From positions 1-61,672 of the forward strand of contig CAMBYH010000010.1 of the NCBI GenBank assembly GCA_945872065.1: DNA of 61,672 nt, read 5' to 3'. A model generated the notes under the pieces. The model saw only the letters and a program-made list of their open reading frames with translations. It was not told where the DNA came from and did no database searches. This DNA comes from Arsukibacterium tuosuense. GTDB taxonomy: Bacteria; Pseudomonadota; Gammaproteobacteria; Steroidobacterales; GCA-2729495. Both the position numbers and the translations under genes were made by a program. Each line of letters begins with the position of its first letter. Position 1 is the stretch's first letter. Shown here one piece after another: positions 26,773 through 34,775 of the stretch.

Positions 26773-28542
26773 CTAGTGGCAGGTGCTGCAGGCGTTGAGT
26801 TGCACCTGCCGCTGGGCCAGCGAGTTGGCAGGGCTCGTGGGCCAGACGGGCGTGTGACACGCCGTGCAATCCAGGGCTCGCTCCAGCACGATCCGGTGGG
26901 CAACTTCGAAATGCCAGTAGCCCGGGCGCTGGGCGTTGACCAGCTGGGGTAGCGCTCCGTCGGGCACGGTGATCGCCCTGCCGCGGTACTCGGGATCGAC
27001 GGATACTGTGAGGGTTGCGGGTGGTGCAACCGCCTTCGGCTCGATCCTCAGTGCGCCATCGCCGCCGGAAACAGCGCGGCCGGCGAGGCGACCAAGAAAA
27101 ACCGACGGCCCAAGAAAGGTGCCCTCACCCCCGTAGCGACCATTGATGCCGGCCACGCCCGTGACTTCGCCGGCGGCGTAGAGTCCCCGGACAGGCCTCC
27201 CCGCGGCATCGACGACCCGCGCGGATGAATCAATCGCCAGGCCGCCCATGCTCTTGCGGGTCATGGGAAAAAGCTGAATGGCGTAGAAGGGCGCTTTGCG
27301 CAGCTGGCGCGCACTGGAGTCGGGTTTGGCCTCAGTGAAGCGACCGAACTCCGCATCACCGCCGGCGAGCACGGCTGCATTCCAGTGCTCCACGGTCGCC
27401 GCCAGCGCCGCTTCCGGCAGGCCAGCCTGTGCCGCCAGGGCCGCCAGCGAATCGGCGTGGTGGATCAGTCCCGCGGCTTTGAGGGGCCCGATACCCGCCG
27501 GGTTGCCCAGCCACACCGCATCCCGGATTCGCAGGGTCCGCAGCCCATCCGCATCGAAGATCAGCCAGTGTGTTGCGGGTGACTGCTGCAGCACCGTCTC
27601 GTCGGCAACCTTGCTCGGCGCCCGCTCGTTCATGAAGCGGTGGCCACTGGCATTGACCCAGATGGCGGATGCGTTCTCGGTCTGCAGGGCGCGGGTCCCC
27701 GTGGGGTCCAGTGGGTCTGGTATGCCGCTCGCAAAAATCACCTGATGGTCCATGCGGGTGGTCGCGGCGCCGGCTTCCTCGCCGAGCCCGATGCCGGACC
27801 CGGTCGCGAAGTGACCCGCACCCACATAGAGGCGCGGCGGCGCCGGCACAGACGCTGGCCACGCCCGCCGCACGAAGGCCAGGTCACCTTGCCAGCCACC
27901 GGTGGCAATGATCACTGCCGGGGCCCGCAGTTCGCCCTCGAGTCCCGTGCGCAGATCCCGGATGCGCACGCCCTGCAGGTTGCCGTTTCTCTGTATCAGG
28001 GACGTCGCCTCGGTATTCCAGCGGAAGTCCAGGTTTCCCCTGGTGAACGCTGCCCGCATCATCGGCACCACCACGTTCAGTGCCGGGCCGCTGGCGAAAT
28101 GAAACCGGGGCACGGAGTGCTCGGGAGTGTCCAGGACGAAGCCCCAGCGCACGCCGAAGCCCGCCAGCCAGTCGTAGACTTCGGTACGGGAGTTGGTCAC
28201 ATAGCGGTGTACCCACTCCGCGTCTGCGTCCTCGCCCCAGGCCAGCAGGTCCCGTGCAGCAATCTGCGGATTGTCCTTGAAGCCCTTCTTTTCCTGGAGG
28301 GGCGTGCCCACCAGGGCGAAGCCGCCCGCCTTGACGGCGTGACCGCCGCCCACGGAGTTGGCGTCCAGCACCAGGACGCTTTGCCCAGCGGCCCCGGCCT
28401 CCAGCGCTGCAGACAATCCGGCGATACCGCTCCCGATGACGATGACGTCCGCGTCCGGCAGCGGCCGGGTGCAGCTGCTCAACAGCACGGCGCAGGTCAG
28501 CCAGCAGAGCCGAGTCCGGAACATCGCAATGAGTATACTCAT
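26773..28542 (-). CDS. FAD-dependent oxidoreductase lipoprotein with C-terminal di-haem c motifs
   Basis: A flavoprotein of the fumarate reductase / 3-ketosteroid Delta1-dehydrogenase fold. It has a lipobox-like LLSSC near residue 24, then the FAD motif DVIVIGSGIAGLSAALEAGA, a GGGHAVKAGGFA segment, and a C-terminal flavin strand GLYAAGEVTGVAGINGRYGG. After about residue 500 comes an extension ending in CTACH and CSTCH; the final His is the last residue. So two covalent haems c are predicted, giving a self-contained periplasmic electron path. Start is ambiguous among three in-frame ATGs; I use the middle one, with GGAAT upstream. It is divergent from the molybdenum hydroxylase gene and upstream of an MFS gene. 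Confidence 0.85.
   Translation of the reverse strand: MSILIAMFRTRLCWLTCAVLLSSCTRPLPDADVIVIGSGIAGLSAALEAGAAGQSVLVLDANSVGGGHAVKAGGFALVGTPLQEKKGFKDNPQIAARDLLAWGEDADAEWVHRYVTNSRTEVYDWLAGFGVRWGFVLDTPEHSVPRFHFASGPALNVVVPMMRAAFTRGNLDFRWNTEATSLIQRNGNLQGVRIRDLRTGLEGELRAPAVIIATGGWQGDLAFVRRAWPASVPAPPRLYVGAGHFATGSGIGLGEEAGAATTRMDHQVIFASGIPDPLDPTGTRALQTENASAIWVNASGHRFMNERAPSKVADETVLQQSPATHWLIFDADGLRTLRIRDAVWLGNPAGIGPLKAAGLIHHADSLAALAAQAGLPEAALAATVEHWNAAVLAGGDAEFGRFTEAKPDSSARQLRKAPFYAIQLFPMTRKSMGGLAIDSSARVVDAAGRPVRGLYAAGEVTGVAGINGRYGGEGTFLGPSVFLGRLAGRAVSGGDGALRIEPKAVAPPATLTVSVDPEYRGRAITVPDGALPQLVNAQRPGYWHFEVAHRIVLERALDCTACHTPVWPTSPANSLAQRQVQLNACSTCH
28529..28542. promoter_or_regulatory. 14-bp perfect palindrome between divergent oxidoreductase genes
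   Basis: atgagtatactcat is its own reverse complement. It lies in the short gap between the flavocytochrome-like gene and the molybdenum hydroxylase gene, overlapping the start region of the former. A dimeric repressor site controlling both is plausible; no regulator gene is adjacent. Confidence 0.35.
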
Positions 28543-28565
28543 CAGCATTCCGGAGGACGCTGCCT

Positions 28566-30887
28566 ATGGCCGTGACACGCCGACAACTGCTTGGTACCGG
28601 CATCGTGTCGGGTCTCGCTGTTGGCGGTGGTCTTGGTGTCCTGTATGTCCGTCGCCTCCTCGACGACGGCGATGCGTTGGCGAAATTCGCAGCCACGAGT
28701 CCCGGTACCGCAACGCTCAACGCCTGGCTGAAGATTGGTACTGACGGCCGCATCACCTGCGGGGTCCATCGGGCAGAAATGGGTCAGGGGGTCACCACCT
28801 CGCTGCCCATGCTGCTGGCCGAGGAGCTCGATGCTGACTGGGGCCAGGTGAGCTATGAGTTCACGCCGGTCGACAAGGATTACTTCAACTTCGGCATTCT
28901 CCTGCGCGGCGAACCTCTCGGGCCGACGGCTGGCCGGTTCTGGCCCGGGCTCGGGGCGGGGCTCATCCGGGAAGTCTTTCACCAGTTGGGCATGTCCGTG
29001 ACCATCGCCAGCTCCAGCACGATCGATGCCTGGGACACGCTGCGCCAGGCGGGAGCGGAGGCGCGCGGCCTCCTGGTTGCCGCTGCAGCCGAGCGCTGGT
29101 CCGTGCCCGCGGGGCGGCTGTTGACGGCTGCCAGCGTGGTCACCGATCCGGCCACTGGCGCAACGCTCAGCTATGGCGAGCTGGCCGAGGCGGCGGCCCG
29201 GCAACGGCCTCGGGGCAAGCCCCTGCTGAAGACGCCAACCCAGTTTCGCCTGATCGGCCGGTCACTGCCGCGCCTCGATGTCCCGGCCAAGGTCACGGGG
29301 ACGGCACGCTTTGCCATCGACACGGTATTGCCGGGGATGCTGTACGGCGCCGTCCGGCACTCGCCCCATGTGGGTGGACGCATTGGCAGCCTGGACGCGG
29401 GCGCCGCGCTGGCCATGCCCGGCGTTGAGCACGTCCTGCGTCTCGGTGACCGGGCCGTAGCAGTGCTGGCGGGCGACACCTGGAGCGCCCAGCGGGCAGC
29501 CGCCGTCCTGCAGATCGGGTCCGTCGCCGGGGATCTTGTGCAGCCTGATTCTGCAGTGCTGCAGGCGTCCTACCGGCAGGCACTGGACTCACCCGGTGCC
29601 TCCGTCTTCCGGGACGACGAGGGCGTGGCCGCCGCCTTGGCTGCCGAGCCGGGCTCCGAGCCTTTGTCGGCCATCTATGAACTGCCCTTCCTGGCCCATG
29701 TGTGCATGGAACCGATGAACTGCACGGCGCTGTTCGAGGCCGGTCGGCTGACTGTCTGGGCACCCACCCAGGCGCCCAGCATTGCCCGGGACGAAGCCGC
29801 CAAGGCCGCCGGACTGCCGCCCGGGCAGGTGGACATCCGCTCCACCCTGATGGGCGGCGGCTTTGGCCGGCGGGCCGAGATGGACTTCGTCATCGAGGCG
29901 GCCCAGGCCGCCGTCGCGGTGCCCGGCCGGCCGGTAAAGCTCACCTGGTCCCGGGAGGAGGATCTGCGCCACGACATGTACCGGCCCGCGGCTACCGGTC
30001 GCGTGCGTGGCGCGCTGGGCAGCGATGGCCGGATTGCGGCCCTCGACTACACGCTGGTGTCCGAGTCGGTGGTGGCAAGCAACTATCAGCGCACGCCCAC
30101 GGCCCGGGGCGGTGACGCTGCCAAAGACAAGACGGCACTGAGCGGCGCTTTCAGCCCGCGTTATGCACTACCGCTGGCCCGCATGGCCTATGTGCCCAGG
30201 GAGGACGGGATTCCAACAGGCTTCTGGCGGAGCGTTTCGACTTCGATCAATGCGTTTCTTCTGGAGAGCTTCGTGGACGAGCTGGCAGCGAGTGCCGGCG
30301 TTGATCCGGTGGAGTTTCGCCTGCGGCACCTGGACGGCCTCCCCGCGGAGCAGGCGGTGCTGCGGGCCGCCGCGCGGCTGGGCCGCTGGGGCGAACCGTT
30401 ACCCCGGGTTCCCGGCCGGCGTTTTGGCCGGGGCGTCGCCTTCCTTGAGAGTCATGACAGTCTCGTCGCCCAGGTTGTCGAGGTCAGCGTGGCGGCGGAC
30501 GGCGCCCTGCGTGTCGAACGGGTGGCCTGTGTGGTGGACTGCCGGACGGTTATCCACCCGGATGCTGTCGAGGCACAGATCACGGGCAGCATCCAGGACG
30601 CGCTGAGCGCGGCACTTCACGGGCGGATTACCGTGCGCAATGGCGCAGTGGAGCAGGGCAACTTCAACGATTATCCCTGGCCGCGGCTGGCAGACGTCCC
30701 GGAGATCGTCGTCGAGTTGCTGCCCCAGGGCGGACGTCCTGGCGGTGTTGGTGAGCCGGGACTTCCGGGCATTGCTCCGGCGCTGGCCAATGCCATTTTT
30801 GCGGCGACGGGCCAGCGGCTGAGAAGCCTGCCCGTCGGCGCGTCTGTAGGAGCGCCTTTAGGCGCGATGGCTATTGATCGCGCCTAA
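28566..30887 (+). CDS. Xanthine dehydrogenase-family molybdenum subunit, IorB-like, membrane-anchored
   Basis: A 773-residue molybdenum hydroxylase large subunit. The N-terminus has a Tat-type motif and hydrophobic segment (TRRQLLGTGIVSGLAVGGGL). Two molybdopterin-binding halves follow: about 45-200 (HRAEMGQGVTTSLPMLLAEE) and 255-740 (LMGGGFGRRAEMDFVIEA; GVGEPGLPGIAPALANAIFA with the catalytic Glu of GEPG). This is the split arrangement of isoquinoline 1-oxidoreductase IorB and membrane aldehyde dehydrogenases. The usual small [2Fe-2S] partner gene is not adjacent. CGGAGGA lies 9 nt before the ATG. The last dozen residues are encoded by an inserted dispersed repeat, which supplies the stop. 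Confidence 0.88.
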   Translation: MAVTRRQLLGTGIVSGLAVGGGLGVLYVRRLLDDGDALAKFAATSPGTATLNAWLKIGTDGRITCGVHRAEMGQGVTTSLPMLLAEELDADWGQVSYEFTPVDKDYFNFGILLRGEPLGPTAGRFWPGLGAGLIREVFHQLGMSVTIASSSTIDAWDTLRQAGAEARGLLVAAAAERWSVPAGRLLTAASVVTDPATGATLSYGELAEAAARQRPRGKPLLKTPTQFRLIGRSLPRLDVPAKVTGTARFAIDTVLPGMLYGAVRHSPHVGGRIGSLDAGAALAMPGVEHVLRLGDRAVAVLAGDTWSAQRAAAVLQIGSVAGDLVQPDSAVLQASYRQALDSPGASVFRDDEGVAAALAAEPGSEPLSAIYELPFLAHVCMEPMNCTALFEAGRLTVWAPTQAPSIARDEAAKAAGLPPGQVDIRSTLMGGGFGRRAEMDFVIEAAQAAVAVPGRPVKLTWSREEDLRHDMYRPAATGRVRGALGSDGRIAALDYTLVSESVVASNYQRTPTARGGDAAKDKTALSGAFSPRYALPLARMAYVPREDGIPTGFWRSVSTSINAFLLESFVDELAASAGVDPVEFRLRHLDGLPAEQAVLRAAARLGRWGEPLPRVPGRRFGRGVAFLESHDSLVAQVVEVSVAADGALRVERVACVVDCRTVIHPDAVEAQITGSIQDALSAALHGRITVRNGAVEQGNFNDYPWPRLADVPEIVVELLPQGGRPGGVGEPGLPGIAPALANAIFAATGQRLRSLPVGASVGAPLGAMAIDRA

Positions 30888-30916
30888 AGGCGCTCCTAAC
30901 AAGGCGCTCCTGCAGG
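30845..30916. repeat. Dispersed gtaggagcg-type arms, inverted pair plus partial third arm
   Basis: A forward arm (tgtaggagcgcctttaggcg), a reverse arm (atcgcgcctaaaggcgctcc, then taac) and a trailing partial arm (aaggcgctcctgcagg). The first two arms are translated as the C-terminal tail of the molybdenum hydroxylase, and the TAA stop is in the reverse arm. Confidence 0.7.
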
Positions 30917-30925
30917 CCCGTCAGC

Positions 30926-33151
30926 TCAGTAGTTGACCGTCAACGTCAGCATGTAGTCCGCCGGCGGCAAGGGCGTGCGCACGTTGGTAAAGCCGTTGAC
31001 GAAGATCCCGGAGACGTTGTCCTGACGGTCCGTGATGTTCGTCGCGGCGAGGACGATCTGCCACTGCCGGTCGTCGGCGCCCAGGCCCAGAAAGCCATTG
31101 AGTCGCGAGTAGTCGTCAATCTTCACGAGGTTGCGGGATTCCGTGAAGTAATCGTCCGAGTGGAACAGGTCAAAGCCGTAAAAGAAGGCCAGCCGGTTGT
31201 TCAGGGGAACGTTGTAGTCGAAGCCGATCTTGCCCTGCCACCGGGGATTGGAAGGCAGCTCGTCCGTTGGTGGCGCCTGGCCATTCAGGCCACCCGGGGG
31301 CGAGGCGGGGTCCACCGACCCGAAGTTGCTCTTCTGGTAGCCGGACTGGGCAAAGACATTGAGGTCTGCGAAGGGCGACCAGCTGATTTCCAGTTCGAGA
31401 CCGTAGACATCCACGTCACCGATGTTGTCGATGGGAAAGCCGCCCCCGCTGTTGATGACGATCTGCTGGATGTCATCGTACCGGGCATAGAAAGCCGCCA
31501 CGTTCAGACGCACTGTGTTGTCCGCCAGAGCACTCTTCCAGCCCAGCTCATAGCTGCCCACGGTCTGGGGCTCGAAGGCGCTGCCGCCGCAGCCCGTGGC
31601 GCCGGTGTCGGAAGTCAGGTCGCCGAAGCAGAGGGTACGGAAGCCCCCCGCCTGAAAGCCGGTGGAATAGGCCAGGTACAAGAGTTCGTCGTCGGCCAGC
31701 TGGTAGTCCAGGCCCACCTTGTAGGTCACCTCATTCCAGTTGTCGTCCAGAGCGACGCTGGCCGCACCGGACCCCAGCGGATCCTCATCTGACTGGCAGA
31801 AGGCGCCAACGCAGTCGTCCGAGTAGGTCTTTTCATCCCTGGTCCAGCGGGCTCCGCCGGTGACCGAGAGCGTCTTCGTGATCTGATAAGTCGCTTCGCC
31901 ATACACCGCGTAGCTGTTGGTCTCGCTGTCGATGGCTTCGTCAAAGGCGGGCGTGGCCGAGAGGCCCGGTACCGTTCCGGAAAACTGCTGCTGGCCATCT
32001 TCATTCAGGTAGTAGGCGCCGAGTTGCCAGAGCACTTGATCACGCCAGTTGCCCAGCAACTGGAGTTCCTGACTCACCTGGTCGAAGCTCGAATCCGATG
32101 CAATGAGCAGGCCAAAAGGACCGGCCCCGCCGCCAGCCAGGTCGAAGCCGAACTGCGTATCCGTGGTGGCATACCCGGAGATGGACCGCAGCGTGACCGA
32201 GCCGAGATCAACGCTCAGATGGAGGTTGGCCCCGCCCTGCTGGGAGCCGCCGTAGTTGACGCCTGCCGCGCTGAAGGTGTCGTAGAAGCCCCCCTGGGGG
32301 GCACTGTCGGCGGGGGCGGGACTGAAGTCCGGGTTCGGACCATTGTCGAAAGGTACATAGGGCACCCCGTTGTAGCCATCGTTGTCCAGGTCGGCTACCC
32401 AGCCGGTCAGGGTCGCCTCCAGCCGGTCGCTGCCGAACCAGTGGAGCTTGCCCCTGGCGGCCTTGTTGTCGTACTCGCCGGGCTGGTCGCCCGTGACCGG
32501 GTCGTACTGCCAGCCCCGGTTGCGTTTCTCATAAACCCCGGCAATGGAGCCTGCCAGCGCACCCTCCTGGATGGGGCCACCCGCCGAGAATCCGAGCCTC
32601 GTCGTGTCGAACTTGCCGAAGCCTGCCGAACCGGTCGCCCAGCCGTCGTCCCCGGGCGTGCGGGTCACGATCTTGATCGCGCCCGCGATGGTGTTGCGGC
32701 CGTATAGCGTGCCCTGGGGGCCCCGCAGGACTTCCAGGCGCTCCACGTCCAGCAAATCGAGATTGATGCTGGCGAGGCGGCCGTAGTAGACGTCGTCCAC
32801 GTAGATGCCAACGGGCGATTCGGAGACGTTGAAGCCCGGGTTCTGGACGCTGGCGCCCCGGGCATGAATCTGGATGGCTTCGGAACCGGCGGTTACCGTG
32901 TAGGTCTGGAGATTCGGGACGTTCTGCCCGATGTCCTTGACCGTATCGATCTGGAGGGTAGCTATCTGCCCGGCACCGAAGGCGCTGACGGCCACGGGCA
33001 CGTCCTGGAGGCTCTGGCTTTCTACCCTGCGCTGGGCCGTGACCAGGATCTCTTCCACCTCCGCTTGAGAGGGGCTGCCTGTCAGCACCAGCAACAGACC
33101 ACCCGCGACGCTGGCTGCACGCAGGTCAACCCGGCGCATTGGCATACTCAA
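30926..33151 (-). CDS. TonB-dependent outer membrane receptor
   Basis: A 741-residue receptor: signal peptide (to about residue 30), a plug domain starting EEILVTAQRRVESQSLQDVP and containing DVERLEVLRGPQGTLYGRNT, then a 22-strand-type beta barrel ending in LTLTVNY. There is no N-terminal secretin/STN domain and no obvious TonB box beyond the EILVTA segment. This fatty-acid/steroid-type TBDR family is abundant in degraders of hydrophobic compounds. The ligand is not iron-siderophore by any direct sign. It is adjacent to and downstream of the two paralogous unknown genes on the same strand. Confidence 0.9.
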   Translation of the reverse strand: MSMPMRRVDLRAASVAGGLLLVLTGSPSQAEVEEILVTAQRRVESQSLQDVPVAVSAFGAGQIATLQIDTVKDIGQNVPNLQTYTVTAGSEAIQIHARGASVQNPGFNVSESPVGIYVDDVYYGRLASINLDLLDVERLEVLRGPQGTLYGRNTIAGAIKIVTRTPGDDGWATGSAGFGKFDTTRLGFSAGGPIQEGALAGSIAGVYEKRNRGWQYDPVTGDQPGEYDNKAARGKLHWFGSDRLEATLTGWVADLDNDGYNGVPYVPFDNGPNPDFSPAPADSAPQGGFYDTFSAAGVNYGGSQQGGANLHLSVDLGSVTLRSISGYATTDTQFGFDLAGGGAGPFGLLIASDSSFDQVSQELQLLGNWRDQVLWQLGAYYLNEDGQQQFSGTVPGLSATPAFDEAIDSETNSYAVYGEATYQITKTLSVTGGARWTRDEKTYSDDCVGAFCQSDEDPLGSGAASVALDDNWNEVTYKVGLDYQLADDELLYLAYSTGFQAGGFRTLCFGDLTSDTGATGCGGSAFEPQTVGSYELGWKSALADNTVRLNVAAFYARYDDIQQIVINSGGGFPIDNIGDVDVYGLELEISWSPFADLNVFAQSGYQKSNFGSVDPASPPGGLNGQAPPTDELPSNPRWQGKIGFDYNVPLNNRLAFFYGFDLFHSDDYFTESRNLVKIDDYSRLNGFLGLGADDRQWQIVLAATNITDRQDNVSGIFVNGFTNVRTPLPPADYMLTLTVNY

Positions 33152-33188
33152 ACCCCCCTGAAAGCGGGCCGGATGTTAGCAGAAGGCT

Positions 33189-33218
33189 CCGCGCACCGGC
33201 CAACTGGCCGGTGCGCGG
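33189..33218. terminator. Perfect 13-bp hairpin between the unknown-paralog operon and the TonB receptor gene
   Basis: ccgcgcaccggcc-aact-ggccggtgcgcgg. It lies about 40 bp after the stop of the 208-residue gene and about 40 bp before the receptor start on the same strand. A transcription terminator or an attenuating leader structure are the options. No T tract follows on the minus strand. Confidence 0.45.
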
Positions 33219-33266
33219 AAGCGCTGGGGTTTTGCAGAGTGGATCGCGAAGAGAGAAGGAGCGGAG

Positions 33267-33893
33267 TTACGCCTCGACGCCGCAGGTGATCATGCCGTCT
33301 TCCTGCCAGGGGGAGACATACATCTTCACGCCCATGGTGTTGCCGTAGCCGACGAGCCGGGGCGTGGTCCAGGTTTCGTGAATTTCCTGGGGCGTCAGGT
33401 CGAACTGGCCGATCTTGCGGCAGTGGGTGAGTACCCAGCCGAAGGGATCCTTCCAGGTGCGGCTCAGGCCGTCGCCCGAACTGGTCAGGGCGAGCGCGTA
33501 GTGGCAGGCGGTGCGGTCGAATAGCGCGATCACGGCAATCTCCGGATTGCCCGTCTTATCGATGATCTGCTTCATGCGCAGGTTGATCGGTTCCATGTTC
33601 TTGATGTCCATGGCCACGTACTGATCCAGGGCGCCCATGTTCTTGGCGAACTGGATGGCGGTCAGATGGGCCTTGACGAGGGGGTCGTTCATCTCGTGGG
33701 CATAGCCCGCGTGATGGCCCAGCATCTTCAGCAGGATCGACATGGACAGGCCAAGTTCGCCCTCGCGGCCCTCATAGCCACTGAGGGTCTTGTACTGATT
33801 CAGGTTCCCCGTCGCCGCCTGCGGGGGGGCATGGGGCGGAACCTCGGCAATGCTGGGCTTGGTGGCGGTCTGAGTAGCAGTCTGGGCATTCAT
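33267..33893 (-). CDS. Protein of unknown family, paralog 1
   Basis: A 208-residue soluble protein with a disordered Thr/Pro/Ala-rich N-terminus (about 30 residues) and then a compact domain shared with the next gene upstream: GYEGREGELGLSMSILLKML, AHLTAIQFAKNMGALDQYVA, TGNPEIAVIALFDRTACHYA, IGQFDLTPQEIHETWTTPRL and SPWQEDGMITCGVEA. Conserved candidate functional residues between the paralogs are Glu (EGRE), His (AHL), Arg-Thr-x-Cys, His (EIH) and a Cys close to the C-terminus. AGGAG lies about 8 nt before the ATG. I do not recognise the family and assign no function. Confidence 0.75.
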   Translation of the reverse strand: MNAQTATQTATKPSIAEVPPHAPPQAATGNLNQYKTLSGYEGREGELGLSMSILLKMLGHHAGYAHEMNDPLVKAHLTAIQFAKNMGALDQYVAMDIKNMEPINLRMKQIIDKTGNPEIAVIALFDRTACHYALALTSSGDGLSRTWKDPFGWVLTHCRKIGQFDLTPQEIHETWTTPRLVGYGNTMGVKMYVSPWQEDGMITCGVEA

Positions 33894-33950
33894 CGCAACA
33901 CTCCTGATTGAATCACGCGTGCAGTGGTGGGTCTGTGCTGTTTTCGGGGG

Positions 33951-34598
33951 TCAGGCCAGTTCGCAGGACAGCCAGCCGCTGTCCTGCCAGGGAGAGATCT
34001 TCACCTTGATGCCGATGTCGGCGGCGTACCCCTGGATGCGGGGCACCGTCCATTCTGCATGGATTTCCTGCTCGGTCAGATCAAACTGGCCGAGGCGTTT
34101 GCCCATTTCCAGGACGGTGTGAAAGGGCGAGCGCCAGGAGCGCCGGCCCGGCTCTACGGTCCACTCCAGCACCAGCTGGTACCAGCAGTCTGTCCGTTCA
34201 AAGAGGCCGACCAGCCCGTACTCGGGATTACCGGTTCTGGCGACCAGCTGACCGACCCGCTTGTTGATGGGGGCAAGGGTCTTGACGTCGTGGGCCACCA
34301 GCTGGGGCAGCATGCCGTGGTTCTTGGCAAACTGGATGGCGTTCAGGTGGGCCTTCAGGGCCGCGTCATTGAGGTGATGCTGGTAGGGGGCGTCGGCAAT
34401 CACCGTCTTGAGCAGCTGCACGAGGCCCCGGCCCAGGAGTTCCTCCCGGCCCTCAAAGCCGGACCAGAGGCCAAAGTCCTGGACGGTCGGCATGGCGGGG
34501 GGTGCCTGCCCCGGGACGGCGACTGGGGGTCCCGCGGGCTTCTGGGCGGCCGGCAAGGCCGGGGCTGCGTTCCTTAGGGTGCGGGCGGGTTCGGCCAT
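33951..34598 (-). CDS. Protein of unknown family, paralog 2
   Basis: A 215-residue paralog of the preceding entry, upstream of it in the same transcript (57-bp gap). It shares GFEGREELLGRGLVQLLKTV, KAHLNAIQFAKNHGMLPQLV, TGNPEYGLVGLFERTDCWYQ and GQFDLTEQEIHAEWTVPRIQ, with a Pro/Ala-rich N-terminus of about 55 residues. I start at MAEPART because GAGGAG is 9-10 nt upstream; the frame extends further up with an Arg-rich non-conserved stretch. It is divergent from the first Rieske oxygenase gene across 177 bp, in which I see no clear sigma-70 promoter. Confidence 0.75.
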   Translation of the reverse strand: MAEPARTLRNAAPALPAAQKPAGPPVAVPGQAPPAMPTVQDFGLWSGFEGREELLGRGLVQLLKTVIADAPYQHHLNDAALKAHLNAIQFAKNHGMLPQLVAHDVKTLAPINKRVGQLVARTGNPEYGLVGLFERTDCWYQLVLEWTVEPGRRSWRSPFHTVLEMGKRLGQFDLTEQEIHAEWTVPRIQGYAADIGIKVKISPWQDSGWLSCELA

Positions 34599-34775
34599 GG
34601 CAGGCGCTCCTCGAGGTTTATCCACGCAGCCAATCCTACGCCGGAACTGCTTCATTCGCCGGCGGCGGCCGTTCGGTTCCCGCTCCGGCCGCACCGCGAA
34701 CCGGGCCGCAGGGCCCTGCCGCCCGCCGCCTTGCCTGTGCGACTATTTCGTTAACTTAAGCTCGGGCGGTCCGCC

